The notes: generated by a model from the letters alone, not told the origin. A stretch of DNA of 64,000 nt from Leucaena leucocephala (GCA_037074615.1 CM073542.1:23959068-24023067), one strand, 5' to 3'. Positions 47,301-60,495 are shown, numbered from the stretch's first letter. Program-made: numbers and translations.

Positions 47301-48284
47301 TTTGGGGAAAAAACTTGTTAATATTGATATGTTTAATGGTTGTGAACCTTGGCACTTCTTAGAGTTGCAGAGAGGGATGCAATGTACATACACAATCTGG
47401 ACACATTACCCCCCCCCCCCCTGTTATATATATGCTTTTGCGTGCGATGTGAATGTTCCTATATAATGAAAAAGCCGCAACATTGTCAATTGTGGCTTTC
47501 ACCTTAACTAAATAATTGGGCCTGGTCTAATGATTACATTTCTTTATATGGATCTCCTGATTAATTGATGTGAATTATAAATGGAAGTTGCTTTTTCTGG
47601 CAATTTATGGATCACTTTCCATCTCATGAACAGAGTCTGTGAAGAGGGCAGTAGTGAATCAATTAATTTGGAAGTATTAGAATTTTGGTCAGCCGATCTA
47701 GTGATGCTTTACAATTGTAATTAGTAATCTTTTAGTACTGGGCAGTGACCCATTTTTTTTCCTGCTTAATATTTACTTAGGAAAGTATTGTCATATAAAA
47801 CGTTAAAAGTTCAATTATGTTCTTAACCTTGCTATATTTGGTTCGGATGTGGACTGCCACAGGGCCCTTCACTTTCTAAAATAATGTAACTTCCTTTCTC
47901 CGATAGTTATGCTCCCATTAGCTCATGTAGGGCAGTCTAATTAATGTTGTTACGGTTTTGTTATTGATTTTATGACGAGTTCATTTTACTAAGTTTAACT
48001 GGGTTGATGACTGATGTCTCAGTTTTTTTAAAGGCAAAAATTGTGAGTGGCAATTAATCCAGTGTAATACAAATCTGCCTTTCTTTGTGAATCATTGCAA
48101 GATGTTTCTACTAGTACCACCAGAGCTCCTATGATTTCAGTTTTGGCCATTGGGCAACATCTGCAAAATACTAACTTCATTTTGGATTCCTACCCTTCTA
48201 TAGGAGTTTGAGAAGAGTCTGGCGTCTGAATCATTACCTGAACTGACGTATCAGCTTCGAAGAACGAGTTCTGCCTCTTTCTGA
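44372..48284 (+). CDS. Group A bZIP transcription factor (ABI5/AREB3/EEL-like)
   Basis: Nuclear DNA-binding protein that recognises ABRE (ACGTG) elements in ABA responses; relatives AREB3 and EEL act in seeds. Exons are 44372-45013, 45123-45194 and 48204-48284 (642, 72, 81 bp), giving 264 aa. Conserved SnRK2/CPK phosphorylation blocks are in place: C1 LTRQSSWYSLTLDE (about 14-27), C2 LQRQASLTL, C3 TLGKTTLEDFLVQAG, and the C-terminal C4 LRRTSSASF. The basic region holds KNRESAARSRARKQ at about 201-214, exactly at the end of exon 1. Exon 2 supplies the zipper (NELVSKVSLLEEENTKL), which is short at about three heptads. The 3.0-kb second intron separates the zipper from the C4 block and holds an inverted repeat and a long poly-C run. 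Length and order match AREB3/EEL better than ABI5 itself. Confidence 0.92.
46432..46465. repeat. Perfect 14-bp inverted repeat in bZIP intron 2
   Basis: CAGGTCAGGAGCTA (46432-46445) and its exact complement TAGCTCCTGACCTG (46452-46465) are separated by six bases. A TATG/ATGT microsatellite precedes it at about 46378-46400. The hairpin is too short for a canonical plant miRNA precursor; it could be a relic of a small transposon. Confidence 0.8.
47407..47422. repeat. Poly-C tract in bZIP intron 2
   Basis: About twelve or thirteen consecutive C residues follow ACATTA, before a TATA-rich stretch. A simple homopolymer; its length may be uncertain in an assembly. Confidence 0.7.
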
Positions 48285-51200
48285 CTGAAGTGTTATTATT
48301 GTTCCCTATGTTCTAGGTTTTAAGAGGGGCATGTCCAGGATTGCATCACCCAATTTCTCATCGCGGTGCTGATGGTGTGCTTTCTCGAGTAGTTTGTTAA
48401 ATCTATCTCTGTAATTAACTAACTAAGGGGTTATATTGCAGCAAAGTTACAATGTTCATAAACTTCAGCTGTGCTTTGCTGGAAAACATGTCAAGAAAGA
48501 CTGGGAGCTTGCTGAAGGGTTGCCTTTTTCGTGTAATGATTATCCTTGTGTGCGGTGGTATTGTTAGGTAATCAAGTTCTTAAAAGGCGACTTGTAGAAT
48601 TGAAAAGGGTAGTTCTTATTAGCGTTTTTGGTTTTTTGGTTTTCAGGATGATATTGTAGTAAATTTTAACGTATATTTTATGGTAATACTTAGGGTAAAT
48701 TCAGTCCTGGAGATTGGAGAAATGTCTGCACTCACTGGATTTATCTTTCAGATAATTGCAGTGGCAAAGTAAAAGTAAATTCTTCATTATAGTTTTCTGG
48801 GGCAGTTTGCCCCATGATCGTTTCTTCCTTGCTACCCGACCTTCTGGGTTTTTTTTTATTAAGTAGGAGGAGGTTCATGACTTAGGGCAGGGGCAAAAGA
48901 TTGAACACTCCAGATATAGCTGAAGTGACGAGAGAGAGTTTAGTTCAATTTTGCTCTCTCTATCAGTACTGTAGTGAAAATAGATTTCAGAGATTGGAAA
49001 TTGGGTCATGGGAACTGATACTTGAGATTTACAAGTGGATTGAGAAAACAGAGATAAAGCTTATTATTGATTTCCTTGGTCTCTGGTTTTGTGGTACTAT
49101 CACAGATCAATAGTGATGTTTCTTTCCCATAGCGGTTGGAGTCTGAGGACCAAAATAAGGTTCATGCCATCAATAAATCAATAAAACTAACGCGGAATAG
49201 AATTTTTTTTGTAAAGCTTTCGATATGGCAGTGACGTCGTGTCAATAACAGCGTGAAATACGTATATGGATCTCAGGGTTCGGAGTGAACTGATGATAGG
49301 ACAATACAAGAAACAATGCATCATTATTCATAAACCTCTCGCCTAACAACTTTAATCAATCTTTCTAGAATTACTATGTTTAAGAGTTCTTCATCAACAT
49401 TCAATATATAGCTAACGTAATCAACGCCTTGACTTTCATTTTCTCACTACTCATTCTCATTCTCATCATAACTTAGCTCCCTTAAACCTTTACTAATAAT
49501 AAAAACATCCTAAAACCCAGAAACCATTAAAATCCTCAATTTCACACTTGGGGTTTAACCAAATCTAGCACCCGAACTTGAAAAGCAACAAGATTAAAGA
49601 GGTGTAAAGAGTAGATATGATAACCTCAAGGTTTATAGGTTAAAAAACTTGGGAGATCAAGTAAAGCTTTCTCTTTTCGCCTCTTCCATGTTTCCTTCCT
49701 TTTTGTGTAGATATTTTTGTCAGAATTGGAATTAATTGTTTTAGTAGTCTGTATCATTCTAATTTTCAATAGAGACTAACATAAGTTTCACGTATTATAT
49801 AGTACAAGGAGTGAGTTGTATCGTTAATAACTCAAAATAATAAAACTTATTACAGTTATATATTTTTCTTTCTATTTTTATTATAACATTGTATGCTATT
49901 ATTATAAAATCCTTTACAAATTGTCTTAACATTTTTTTTCTCAAATGCTCTTTACTTTCATATTTTCTAATTAACTAAGTAATCTCTCAATAAACTCTAT
50001 TCAATGACATTTATTAAGGATAATTCTAAAAGTTGAAAAGCATGAATTAATTATAACTAAAATTCTTAGTTTGCATAAAGTCATTAACACGTCTTTATAA
50101 TAAGAATTGGATAGAGGATATAGGTATATAAATTTAGCTAGGCGGAGGTACGTTTCCATAGAATGGAGGCAAACCATCAATGCAAAAACAGAACACATAA
50201 GCTTCCACGCTATGCAACGAATTCAAGAAATTGGAGTATGCCAACCGAAGATCAGTTAATTGCGAGCTCCAACAAGGGACACAAGATACCAGACTTGAGG
50301 GCACTGCAGAAACACTTCAAAATCACTGGAATTGAAGCATTGCCTAAACAAACCCACAATTAATCACCACAGCTATGGTATTGACTCCACCAAAAGGTAA
50401 AGATAGTCAAATCCCAACAGACCCGCATCTAAGCATGAGTGAATTGTCATGGGTCCATATTAGGAGTCCTGGCTCTAAACTTTTGACAACTGGCTTCTAG
50501 GTATAATTCTTTTAAAAACGGTACTCGTTACAATTACAATATTAGATGAATGGGAGATGTTTTTGCTCCCAATGAGGTTGTGCCCTTAGTTTTTTTCCCC
50601 TTTATTTCAATCAACTTGAACACACAAATATGTTAACCTGTTAGGTTTTATTTTTCTCTTTTATTTCTAGTTTCCTTCCCCTGAAAAAACAGATAGAGGA
50701 AGGGGATATTATTAAAGCAGGGTTAGCACCTATATTATTTTGAACTAGTAACAAGTTTTATTTGAACTCGACTCAATCACTTCATATAGTTGATATCAAA
50801 CATGAGTTCAGTTGTTTATTATTTATTAAAGTGATATCTAAATTACAGTAAATACATATATGACATATTTTTAAACTATGCATTTCTTCAAACGGAGTCC
50901 TGATCTCAAAAAACCAAACATACACGACCACTCGCAATTCCAAAGTGATTGACAAAGTGAAATAGTTTTTTTTATCTTTTTTCTCGTTTGGCTTCCGTGG
51001 AAGAGGGGGATTCAACCGGTAGAAAAGACAAAGTGGAATATTGAGAAGAATAAACATCGGAAAAGTGGATAATAAAATAAAGTGAAAAAGATAGAGATAA
51101 GGATTATTAGAGATAAGCTCGCCACGACTTTGCCGAGGACTTTTTTGCGCTTCCCTTCTTTCTTAAATCACTTTATCTGCGAGCAAAGTCATCTTTTCAT

Positions 51201-52405
51201 TTTATCCCCTCTAATTAAAATAAATTCCAGTGATGTTGCTGCCTTAAAAGAAAAGTCCAGCGATCTATGTATATATTTTTTTAATCTATAAATCTTTTGA
51301 CAATATATTTTTCAATTTAACCTAATAATAAATAAATTTAAGTAAGTAATAACAAGTAAGAAGTGCCAAATATTTTATATTAAAATTATTTTAACGATTC
51401 ATGACACTTATAAATCATAGATAAACTAACTCATTTTTTAAATTACATTATAAAGTCGTGTTAATTATACTATCCATCTACCTATAATATTTCAGTTTAA
51501 TAGTGAATCAATTAAATTCTAAAATTGGAGAATTGATATTTGATTTCTACCATATTAAAAAGAATTTTTAAGGGAATTATTGGAATTATAAAACCTTAAT
51601 TCAGATTCATCGGTTGCTTATATATATATTTTATTATATATATATTTTTATTAAAAATAATTATATTTAAGGTACTATTAAATATAAAATTTAAATATTT
51701 TTTCTAGTGGAAATTTAAACTCAACTCTATTAGCACAATTTACTTTTATATAGGGCTTACCACTACTAATAAAGTTAGACTAACAGGATTAAAAAAGAGT
51801 AAAATTAAAAAATTTAATAAAAAGAATAACATCCACCACCTACCAAAATAAAAATGGAAAGAAATTACACCTATAGCAATAATGATTTTCTCTATTATGA
51901 CGTACTTTTTTGTCAACTTAAATTATGTGTAGATTTGAATTTAAAAATGTGTATTTGATAGCTGAAGTTAATAATGAAATAAACAATGCATTTACGAATT
52001 CACATATTCAAATTTAAGTAAAGTTTCTTAACCCTATATTAGATAGAAAAAAAATTAAAAGAAAAAGAATACTATAAAGAAAATTTTTAAAAAATAGTCT
52101 TAGTCATGGACACAAGCATAATCGTAATCGAATTTGAGCTCAAGATTTGAATACCCCTGGCCCCATTTAAAGCTTTTCTCGCAAGGGTATTAGCTATGAA
52201 ATAATTAAACTAGTAATTAGTATCTCCGTTAATCACTTATAGTTCCACGTTCCAACTCCATTCGATCTTATTTTTTTATCTCTTTAATCATCGCCCAATC
52301 AGAGTGAAGGCTGCTCGAGTCAGCTATGTGATTGTGACTAAACTCGGTGTTTTTTCTGTCCAACAATGTTTTATTTTTAAATTCTAACAGCGGGGCTTCT
52401 CCAGA
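48285..52405. other. Intergenic region after the bZIP gene
   Basis: The first few hundred bases are probably the bZIP 3' UTR. From 49120 to 49700 the sequence has an uneven, repeat-like composition but no LTR pair or coding motif that I recognise. An open frame at 50163-50363 has no known relative. From about 51290 to 52100 it is very AT-rich, with TA runs near 51617-51650. No gene is supported. Confidence 0.45.
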
Positions 52406-52410
52406 CTTGT
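52406..52410. repeat. Target-site duplication, left copy
   Basis: CTTGT, identical to 54313-54317 on the other side of the solo LTR. Confidence 0.85.
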
Positions 52411-54312
52411 TGTTAGAAAATGTGTCCTAGGAATCAATCATTATCTTATAAATATTATTGATTTATGAATTTATCAATTGTGTTATCATATTATTCACAT
52501 GTTTACTGTGATGATTATCCTTGGATAATTCATGATCTTATCCTAAATGTCCCTGATCGATCATCTGTGCGGGAGCAGAGATGAAATAAGACCAGTATGA
52601 CTTTGAAGATGTATAGAGATATAAATCAAAGTCATAGGCACATGTAAGAGTACAAGGTGTTGGACCGACCCGCTATGAGAGAGTTGCATGGGTTACGTCA
52701 TAAGTTTCTCTCATATACAAACCATGTCACTATGCCCTTTGACCTGAGATCATTATGGATTCCTACATGACAAACGCTCAGCTTTGACCTAGTCAAAAGT
52801 CACTTTTGACCGAGTGATCATAAAGACTATGTTCGGGTTTAGTGGTTTTTCATGCGGAGGAATGTGAGTGGTCAAGGTGGAATTTGTCCCTCATATTCGT
52901 AGAGAGATATTACTAGGCCCCTCGATGAGTGAGTCTGAGAAATGTATGGCCATACTGTAATGGAAAGGTAGTTCCATTTCTATAGTCAGACTACTCAGGG
53001 ATCGAGAAAGTAACGGTCAGGAATAGGAGGATGACATTATCCATGCTTCATCCATGACTAAAATATCGCGTGACAGAAGGGACATGATATGGTTGTATAA
53101 AAGGTTACATCGTTTATCGATCCTCATATGATTTGGGTAGTCGTTATGTCTTGCTAGAGATCGCTTGCGACTTGTGGGTCAGTATAGCAAATGGCCCACT
53201 GCCAACTTCATATGGGTCTACAGGGTCGCACATAAAATAACCCAACACGAGCTATGATGTCCAGATTTATTGAATCTAAGACGTGTCTAGATTCAATGAA
53301 TGATCTATGGTTGATGTATATATTTATTTATATTTATATTCGTATATATATAAATTCGTATATATATATATATATTATATATAAGGGATATATAGGATTT
53401 AATTTATAAGGATAAATTAAATATCTATCATGTTTGAATTTGAAATTCAAATTGATAGGATATCTCATATAAGAGATATTTACAAGATTTAATTTATAAG
53501 GATAAATTAAATCTCTATCATGTTTGAATTTAAAATTCAAATTGATAGGATATCTCAAATAAGAGATATTTATAAGATTTAATTTATAAGGATAAATTAA
53601 ATCTCTATCACGTTTGAATTTAAAATTCAAATTGATAGGATATCTTAAATTTGATTTATGAGAATAAATCAAATATAGTCCAATCTTATCTTTATTTAAA
53701 TTAAATAAATAGGTGAATTAAATCTGTGGGACGAATTTAATATAAACATTATTTATTTAATTAGTTTATTATCAAATTATACAATATGTGATATTGTATT
53801 AATTTCGGAATTAATATAGATTAATTCCAAGATCCAATTCGGTTGAGGAAAACGCAGAGCATCCTATATATCTGATTTTAGGAGCTACATTTTTTACACA
53901 CAACACACAACACAAAAGGCCGAACGGAATCTGCAAAAGGTTTGCAGATAAGAAACTGCTGAAGTAGAGACGGAGAGGACGGATTCTTGAGAGAGCCTTG
54001 GAGGGACAGGAGACGCTAGCACGTCGTTCGTGGTTAGAACGCTGTTCGTGTGGATACCAGTAGAGGAAGCCGACCTGAGGCGTCGACTTCTTGCTATCAG
54101 AAAGAGAGCACGAGCTGCGGAGAGAAGTTGTTGACATCTTCTTGTGATCGGAAAGAGATCACCAGTCGCGGAGAGAAGTTGTGGAAGTCGTTGAGGAGCA
54201 TCAAGGATAATACTTCTTTCCACTTGACTTAAACACATACGATAGATCCTGGCAAGGAATAGGAAATTTTTTTTTAAATTAATTTCTACTACATGTTTTC
54301 CAATTCCTTACA
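52411..54312 (+). mobile_element. Solo LTR (1902 bp) with a perfect 5-bp target-site duplication
   Basis: Begins TGTTAGAAAATGTG and ends CCTTACA, and is flanked on both sides by CTTGT (52406-52410 and 54313-54317). TG..CA ends and a 5-bp duplication are diagnostic of LTR retrotransposition. No internal region or second LTR is present, so the interior was lost, probably by recombination between LTRs. The TGTTAG start and length near 1.9 kb suggest a Ty1-copia lineage with long LTRs; that is inference. A TATAAAAG box at 53096-53103 may be the old promoter if the element pointed plus. A 90-bp tandem array lies at about 53381-53650. Confidence 0.88.
53381..53650. repeat. 90-bp tandem array inside the solo LTR, about three copies
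   Basis: The phrase ATTGATAGGATATCT recurs at 53451, 53541 and 53631, an exact 90-bp period; GATTTAATTTATAAGGATAA recurs in step. The copies are nearly identical. Because 90 is a multiple of three, the minus strand gives a false repeat protein of 30-residue units. Confidence 0.9.
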
Positions 54313-54317
54313 CTTGT
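54313..54317. repeat. Target-site duplication, right copy
   Basis: CTTGT, identical to 52406-52410. Confidence 0.85.
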
Positions 54318-56220
54318 TGCATACACGGATTCTCTGCAAGTGTATAATTTGATTAATGAATGATGAGGGATCTCACCATCCTCTCATGTCAAAGATTTCA
54401 GAAGTGAGAGATTTGATCTTCTCATGTTAGAATATAACTATTAGATATGCCCCACGGAACACCATCCAATATGTAGATGACCATTTTGACTCATCCTCCT
54501 CCCCGAATTTTATGCTCGGATTGAGGTGTGCAAGTTGCCTAGTTTATTTTAAATAAACACTGTATTATACTGAATTTAAATGGAATACAATTTTAAAATA
54601 ATTATAATATCTTAAAAGCAAGATTACTTTTTTGTGAACTTATAGTTCAAACACCGTATTACTTTGGTTTATTCATAATATTCCACAACGAGGAATATCT
54701 CTTGTTTATGATAATATTCACCCCCGTTAAAAAGTAAAAAGTACATAGGAAAATGTAACCTGGAACCCACGAACCTCACGTGACAATCATGCCACAACAG
54801 AGTAAAAGGCAAAACAAGCACAATAAACTTAATCAAGACGTAACTCCACGCGCGAATCTAGTCTGTTTACCTTTTTACCCTCGCCCATTGCTCTTAGGCT
54901 TGTAGCTGATAATTTCATGAGTTGTCCAAATTCAGAAATGAAATTCATTCTCATATCTCTCCATACCCATTTGGTTATAACCATAATATAAAATTATAAT
55001 TAATTAATATAACCCAAACATATGTATATATATTTTAGAATATATTTAATTAATTTAATTTAATAAATTAGTTAAATGAACCAATATATGATATATTTTA
55101 AAATATTTTAATAATTTTTTAACTTCTCCTTTTATTATTTAATTATTATTAAAAAATATGAATAGTTTTAAAATAAATTGATAAAATTAAAAAATAATTA
55201 TTATATTTATAACTAATATTAATTATATAATTAATTTATATATTATATTGAGAGATAGAAGCATATTTCCTTACAAAAAATACGTATGAGCAATGGCAAG
55301 AATACTTTCTTTACAAGTGAGTAATATAAATAATATTTGTTATCATGTGATTTATCAATACATATCATTTAATTATTATTAAATTTTAAAATAATTAAAT
55401 CTTTTATATAGAATCTTATTGTAATTTCCTTTTTTTCTAACCAAGAAATTGCTGTTAGAAAAAATAAAAACTGGACCAATCCATTCAAATTTCAAATTTC
55501 AATATTTTTTTTGGTGAATCAAATTTCAATATTTTTATAGCCAAATATTTTCACAATTAATTCGACCAATTGTATCTTGGTACTTGGGAATTCCATTTTT
55601 TTTTGGTTTGGAGGGAATCCAATTTCATTCGATCGGATACATACGGGACCAGGCATTAGAGATTGGACTGATTCAATGCATTTCAGTGGGCCAATACTAA
55701 GCACAACCAGGGTTTTGAAAATACCTTTTTGTCCCCAACCTCATATAGTGCCAAAATGCTAAACTAGCTCAAAATTTAAATTTATTTTTTTTAAAATAAA
55801 TAATTATATTTATTCAAATAAATTTTTGAAATAAATTATGATTTAAAATTAAAATTTTAGATAAGTTAGTTAGAGTAACTTATAAAATAGTAAACCACTT
55901 ATAAACTAATAATTACTATATTACCCCTACTTTTTATTATATCATTTCTTCTATCTCCTATTTTTTTCTACACATTCTCTCCTCTCTCATACTTTTTCTT
56001 ATACCATTTTTCCCATTTTTTCTTATATTCTCTCTCCTCTATTCTTTTATCTCTTATCTCTCCTCATTTAATATTTATACACTTTTTCATATTTTATCAA
56101 TAATAAAAGTATTTTTGAAAATAACTATTCAAACACTTATTTATTTAAAATTATTTTTTTTATAAACTCTTTTTCAAATTTTTTTATAAACTATTTAAAA
56201 ATCTTTTTTTTTTTTATAAA
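54318..56220. other. AT-rich intergenic region before the SnRK1 beta gene
   Basis: No coding signal. Very AT-rich from about 54960 to 55420, and pyrimidine-rich (CTCTCC/TTTTT runs) at 55930-56210 on the plus strand. A more balanced patch at 55590-55700 has no recognised content. Confidence 0.45.
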
Positions 56221-56659
56221 TTCCTCTCCCCTGCAGGCCCATAGTACGCCCAATTTCCTGCGACAACACGTGAGTCACGCATGCACACCGCGCGTGCCAG
56301 AAGAAGGTGAGAAAAGAAAAGAAAATTCACATACAACAACCTGCTTCCTCCTCTGCGCCAAACATATCAGGAACTGGATAAGAGCGGTTTCCCGGCAGCT
56401 CTGTGCGCGTTCCCGTCTCTATCCTTATCGGTTTCCATGGCCATTTATTCTTCTTCTTGACATTCTTCTCCTCTTGCTTCCCGCTTCACCAGTCACCACC
56501 TAACTTCGCAGCCTGCATTCAGTGCATTGTCATCAAAACGACATCTGTGCGTGTATCTTACTTGGAAACATATAAATAAAATATTGCACTCTCGTTTTCT
56601 GCAAGTATAAAAATCTTCTTTGGCTTGTGGATCTGTACGGGCATTTCTCGTGGAAATCG
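56221..56659 (+). promoter_or_regulatory. Promoter and leader of the SnRK1 beta gene
   Basis: A perfect G-box CACGTG lies at 56267-56272 and a GGCCCAT element near 56237. TATAAATA at 56571-56578 predicts a start near 56602 and a leader of about 58 nt. The open frame at 56270-56503 is GC-richer than its surroundings but lies upstream of the TATA box and resembles no known protein. If transcription starts earlier it would be a long upstream ORF. Confidence 0.55.
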
Positions 56660-59600
56660 ATGGGAAACGCCAACGGCAAAGAAGATGGAGCCATTGGCAG
56701 CGATGATCGATCCGCCGCTGAATCTGGCATCCCTAGCAGTTGCGCGCCGACTTCTCAGCCTCCAGTTCGGGCTGCTTCAATCGATCCCATGGCGAATAGT
56801 CCGCCTCCTAGTCCTGGTCGATCTCGATCACCGGTCTTGTTCGCTCCTCAGGTTTCGACCTTCTCCTCTATGTCTCTATTTTAATTTTCTCGGCATGCTT
56901 GTCCTGATTCTTGCTCTTCTGTTAGCTTTGGGTGCTATTTTTTGGTTGTGTGGTGTAGATTTTGGTTTTTCAGCTGGTTTCAAGTGTTTGATCGGTTTTG
57001 CTATGACGTTGTCGCCATGATTCTGAATGAAGGCTATAGCTTATGTTTCGGGCAACGTTTCTGCACTAACTTATTGTGTGATTACCAGCTCCTAGGCCTA
57101 TCTATCTGGTTGAGCATTCTGCAATGGAATCCTAACATTTTGAATGCTAACAATTATCTGTTGGTGAGCGGTTGCCAGAGAGGGAGAGTTTGAAAACCGG
57201 TAAAGACTAGAATGGCTAGAATAAATTATGCTCGTGTCAAGTCTTCGTACCTAACATGGGAATAGATCTTTCGGAATCTAATAGATCTGGAAAATCTAAT
57301 ATTGATTATGCCCCATTTCTTAGACGGAGCTTATATCATCAACTGCGTTGGAAAGGATTAGCATTACAATGATTTGAAAAAAGAGATAACCATTATAATG
57401 ACTGAAAGTAATGTGACTGGTTTTTGTTGAACACGTGAGATTTATGCAAACAAATTTAGGAAAAACAGCATAAAGACTAGCAGGAAAGTGTGGATCTAGG
57501 CGACCTATGGTATTTTTTCTTGTATTTTTAGAATGGCAGCATCAGTCAACATGGTTTCCTACCATACCATTTTGCAGGTTCTTCATTGCTTTGTTTTTTA
57601 ATCAGCAATAGTTGGAAACATTTTCTGGAAACATACTTCATATATTGGAACAGAGGGAGGTGAACATGTTAATCTTATCCTGTTTCAAAGCCCACAGGCC
57701 ACACACAACTGCAGTGTGCAAGGGTCAAACAGTTAATTTTATCCATTTTAATTATCACATTCACTTGTACCTTTGTCCTCTGGCGTCAGGGAGTGAACTC
57801 TGTTGTTTTGGAATGCCAATGGGGTGAATGAATGATGGTGAAATATTTAGTTACTTTAATGGTGCAAAAACACTCATTTTGTTTTATGTAAAGCTCTGAG
57901 ATATCGGCCCAGTTAAATATATTAATCACAGGCCATCATTTTGTGGAAGATCTTGCGCTTAGATATTAATCACAGTTAAATATATTATACTATGATTTTC
58001 TCTAATGTAATTAAATAGTGCTGAATGCCAATACACATCAATCTCGTATTAGGAGTTATTTCTTGGACTTCAAAAAGACCGTAGTAACTAGGGTTAGGGT
58101 AACGTTTTGATTAAGTAATAATAAAGTCTGGCTTGTTACCCTTCTCTTCCACTCCCTTCTTCCCCCTCTATTTTTCTCTCTGTCTCCCCCTTTCCTTTAC
58201 TATATCTATGTTGATCTGCATCAATATACTAAATAATTATTCTCTCCTTTCATATGGGAGCATGTGCTTGCCTGATGTGCACTATGTGCATTTTGATGTG
58301 TTTGATTGTATAGATTTTCACTATGTTAGATAGAATATCTTCTGAAAAATTGTTGCACGTTTTCAGGTATTTGGGGCTATGTTCAACAGAAAAGTCAGGT
58401 CCTAGTGAGTTTAAAGAACCAACAATATGTGGGAAATGGCTTTTTAAACTTCTAAGGTGTCTATTACTTTCCAAAACAATTTTAGGAGCCAGGACTTCCC
58501 CCCCACGTTTTTAAATACAGTTCTGGTCTTTCTTGTTTCATGCAATTTTTTATTTGGTCCCTTTTGTTCAAAATCAGGCAATGTTGCCATTCTTTTTAAA
58601 ATAAGGACCCAATTTTCCCCCTTTTCATATTTCCCTTGATTTTTTGAGCTGAAAAGGGCCCCATACTTGAGTATGTCTGTCTATTAAATAAATGTTGTCT
58701 AAGCTAACAAATTGTTAAGTTTGATTTTTTTTAATGGATGATGTGAAAAAGGGGCCATTATTTGTTATAAAATAGGAGCTAAACATTGTGTTTTTTTCCC
58801 TTGAACCAGGGGGGTGTAATTGAAACTTATGAAATTGGAGGGACAAGAATGTGTTTTTTATGGGTGCGTTTGACCTAAGTATTTTCATCTAAGACTCTAG
58901 GGTTATTTACCAAAAGAAATATGATCTTTTTCTCGGTTAAATAATTTTATGGTGTTGATTTTTGGTGCCCCCCACCTCCACCCAATTTTCTTATCCTGTT
59001 TTCTCATTTACATGGTTGTTTGCAACCTTGGGTAATTAGATAGAACTCCAACAAGATTTTGCACATGCTGAAATGTTGGATTAAAGATGCCCATTTTGAT
59101 AGAGATGTAGGATGGTGTTCCTTTCCAATTATGGAAAAGTAACTATGATTGTTGATAAGTCGTTCATCCTTGACTGAGATCTTCCATTGTCATATTATTG
59201 TTTGCGTTCAATAAATCTTGTTTATTTGAAGGTTTACGAATTCATAATGATGACTTTCTGAGAGCTCCTATAAATACATCTCTATTTTGAAGTCTTAGCG
59301 TTCTCATAACTAACATTGTATGTGTTTTTATGAAATGGAAATATCTGGCTTTTATTGAGAAAGACTTGATGGTACGTTCCTCAATTTGACAATGAACACG
59401 GAGCTTCTTTTGATTAGATAATTTTTTCCTAAACTATACATTATGGGCAGCTTCACCATGTCATGTTTTTCTTTGTGCTTTTCAGGCTCCTCTAGCTCCA
59501 CTGCAAAGAGGTAATGGCCCTCATTTTCTCAACCAAATGTGGCAGAATGAATCTCATGGGATTGTTGATCAATCTCCTGAGCGAGGAGTCCCTGTCATGA

Positions 59601-60495
59601 TTACATGGAGTTATGGTGGAAACAATGTGGCTGTGCAGGGATCCTGGGATAATTGGACTTCGAGGTCAGACTTAATGATTCCTTTATCAATGATAGCATC
59701 TTTATTTTATCAATGTAGTTGCTAATGTTCTACATTTGTACTTGGTAATATAAGTGAAATTTTATTACTTACAGGAAGCAACTGCAGAGAGCTGGCAAAG
59801 ATCATTCGATTGTTATGGTCCTCCCTTCTGGCATATATCATTACAAGTTCGTTGTTGATGGTGAACAGAGATATATACCTGAACTTCCTTATGTAGCTGA
59901 TGAGATGGGTTGTGTCTGCAATCTTCTTGATGTTAATGTGAGCAGTTTTTTTTTCCGTTTTCTATAAAAGCACGGCAGTTTGATACTTTTTACAAATCAT
60001 CGCTACATGATTGACCTTTTCAAAAAAAAAAATATTCAGGAAGTTATGAATTAGAAACATAAATAGCAAGCGCTTAAAGAACTTTTCCCAAGCTTTATTC
60101 ACAAAAAACTTGTCCGTGTTGCTTATTGTCCATCTTTATCACTTCAGATTTGATTGATTTTTTCCTTTATTCTGCAGGATTATGTACCTCAAATTCCCGA
60201 GAGTATCAGTGAATTTGAGCCTCCACCCTCTCCAGAAGCCAGTTATGGCCAAGCGTTTCCAGCTGAAGAAGACTTTGCCAAAGAACCAATGGCGGTTCCT
60301 CAACAGCTGCATCTGACTGTCCTTGGTATGGAGAATTCAGATGTAGGTACCCCTTCAAAGCCTCAACACGTTGTGCTAAACCATGTTTTCATTAAAAAAA
60401 GCTTGGCCGCCCAGTCTGTGGTTGCCCTGGGACTGACTCACAGGTTCCAGTCCAAATATGTGACCGTTCTTCTCTACAAACCACTCAAAAGGTAG
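56660..60495 (+). CDS. KINB1: SNF1-related protein kinase (SnRK1) regulatory beta subunit
   Basis: Scaffold subunit that joins the catalytic alpha and the gamma/beta-gamma subunit of the energy-sensing SnRK1 complex. Exons are 56660-56851, 59486-59664, 59775-59937 and 60178-60495 (192, 179, 163, 318 bp), giving 283 aa, the length I recall for Arabidopsis KINB1. The start MGNANGK is an N-myristoylation signal. A Ser/Pro-rich segment with SPPPSPGRSRSP precedes the CBM48/glycogen-binding-like domain (about 99-180; VAVQGSWDNW, LPSGIYHYKFVVDG). The C-terminal ASC/AMPKBI domain (about 190-283) contains KEPMAVPQQLHL, KPQHVVLNHVF and ends YVTVLLYKPLKR. The large first intron (2634 bp) separates the myristoylated N-terminus from the domains. 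The stop TAG overlaps a GTAGCT, which I judge not to be a donor. Confidence 0.95.

Noticed and set aside
53334..53672. Minus-strand 112-codon frame with 30-residue repeats
   Set aside because: It is a by-product of the 90-bp tandem array inside the solo LTR; the units change without coding bias that I can see.
56270..56503. Possible small secreted or membrane protein upstream of KINB1
   Set aside because: It lies upstream of the TATA box and its hydrophobic end comes from CTT-rich DNA. An upstream ORF remains possible only if transcription starts earlier.
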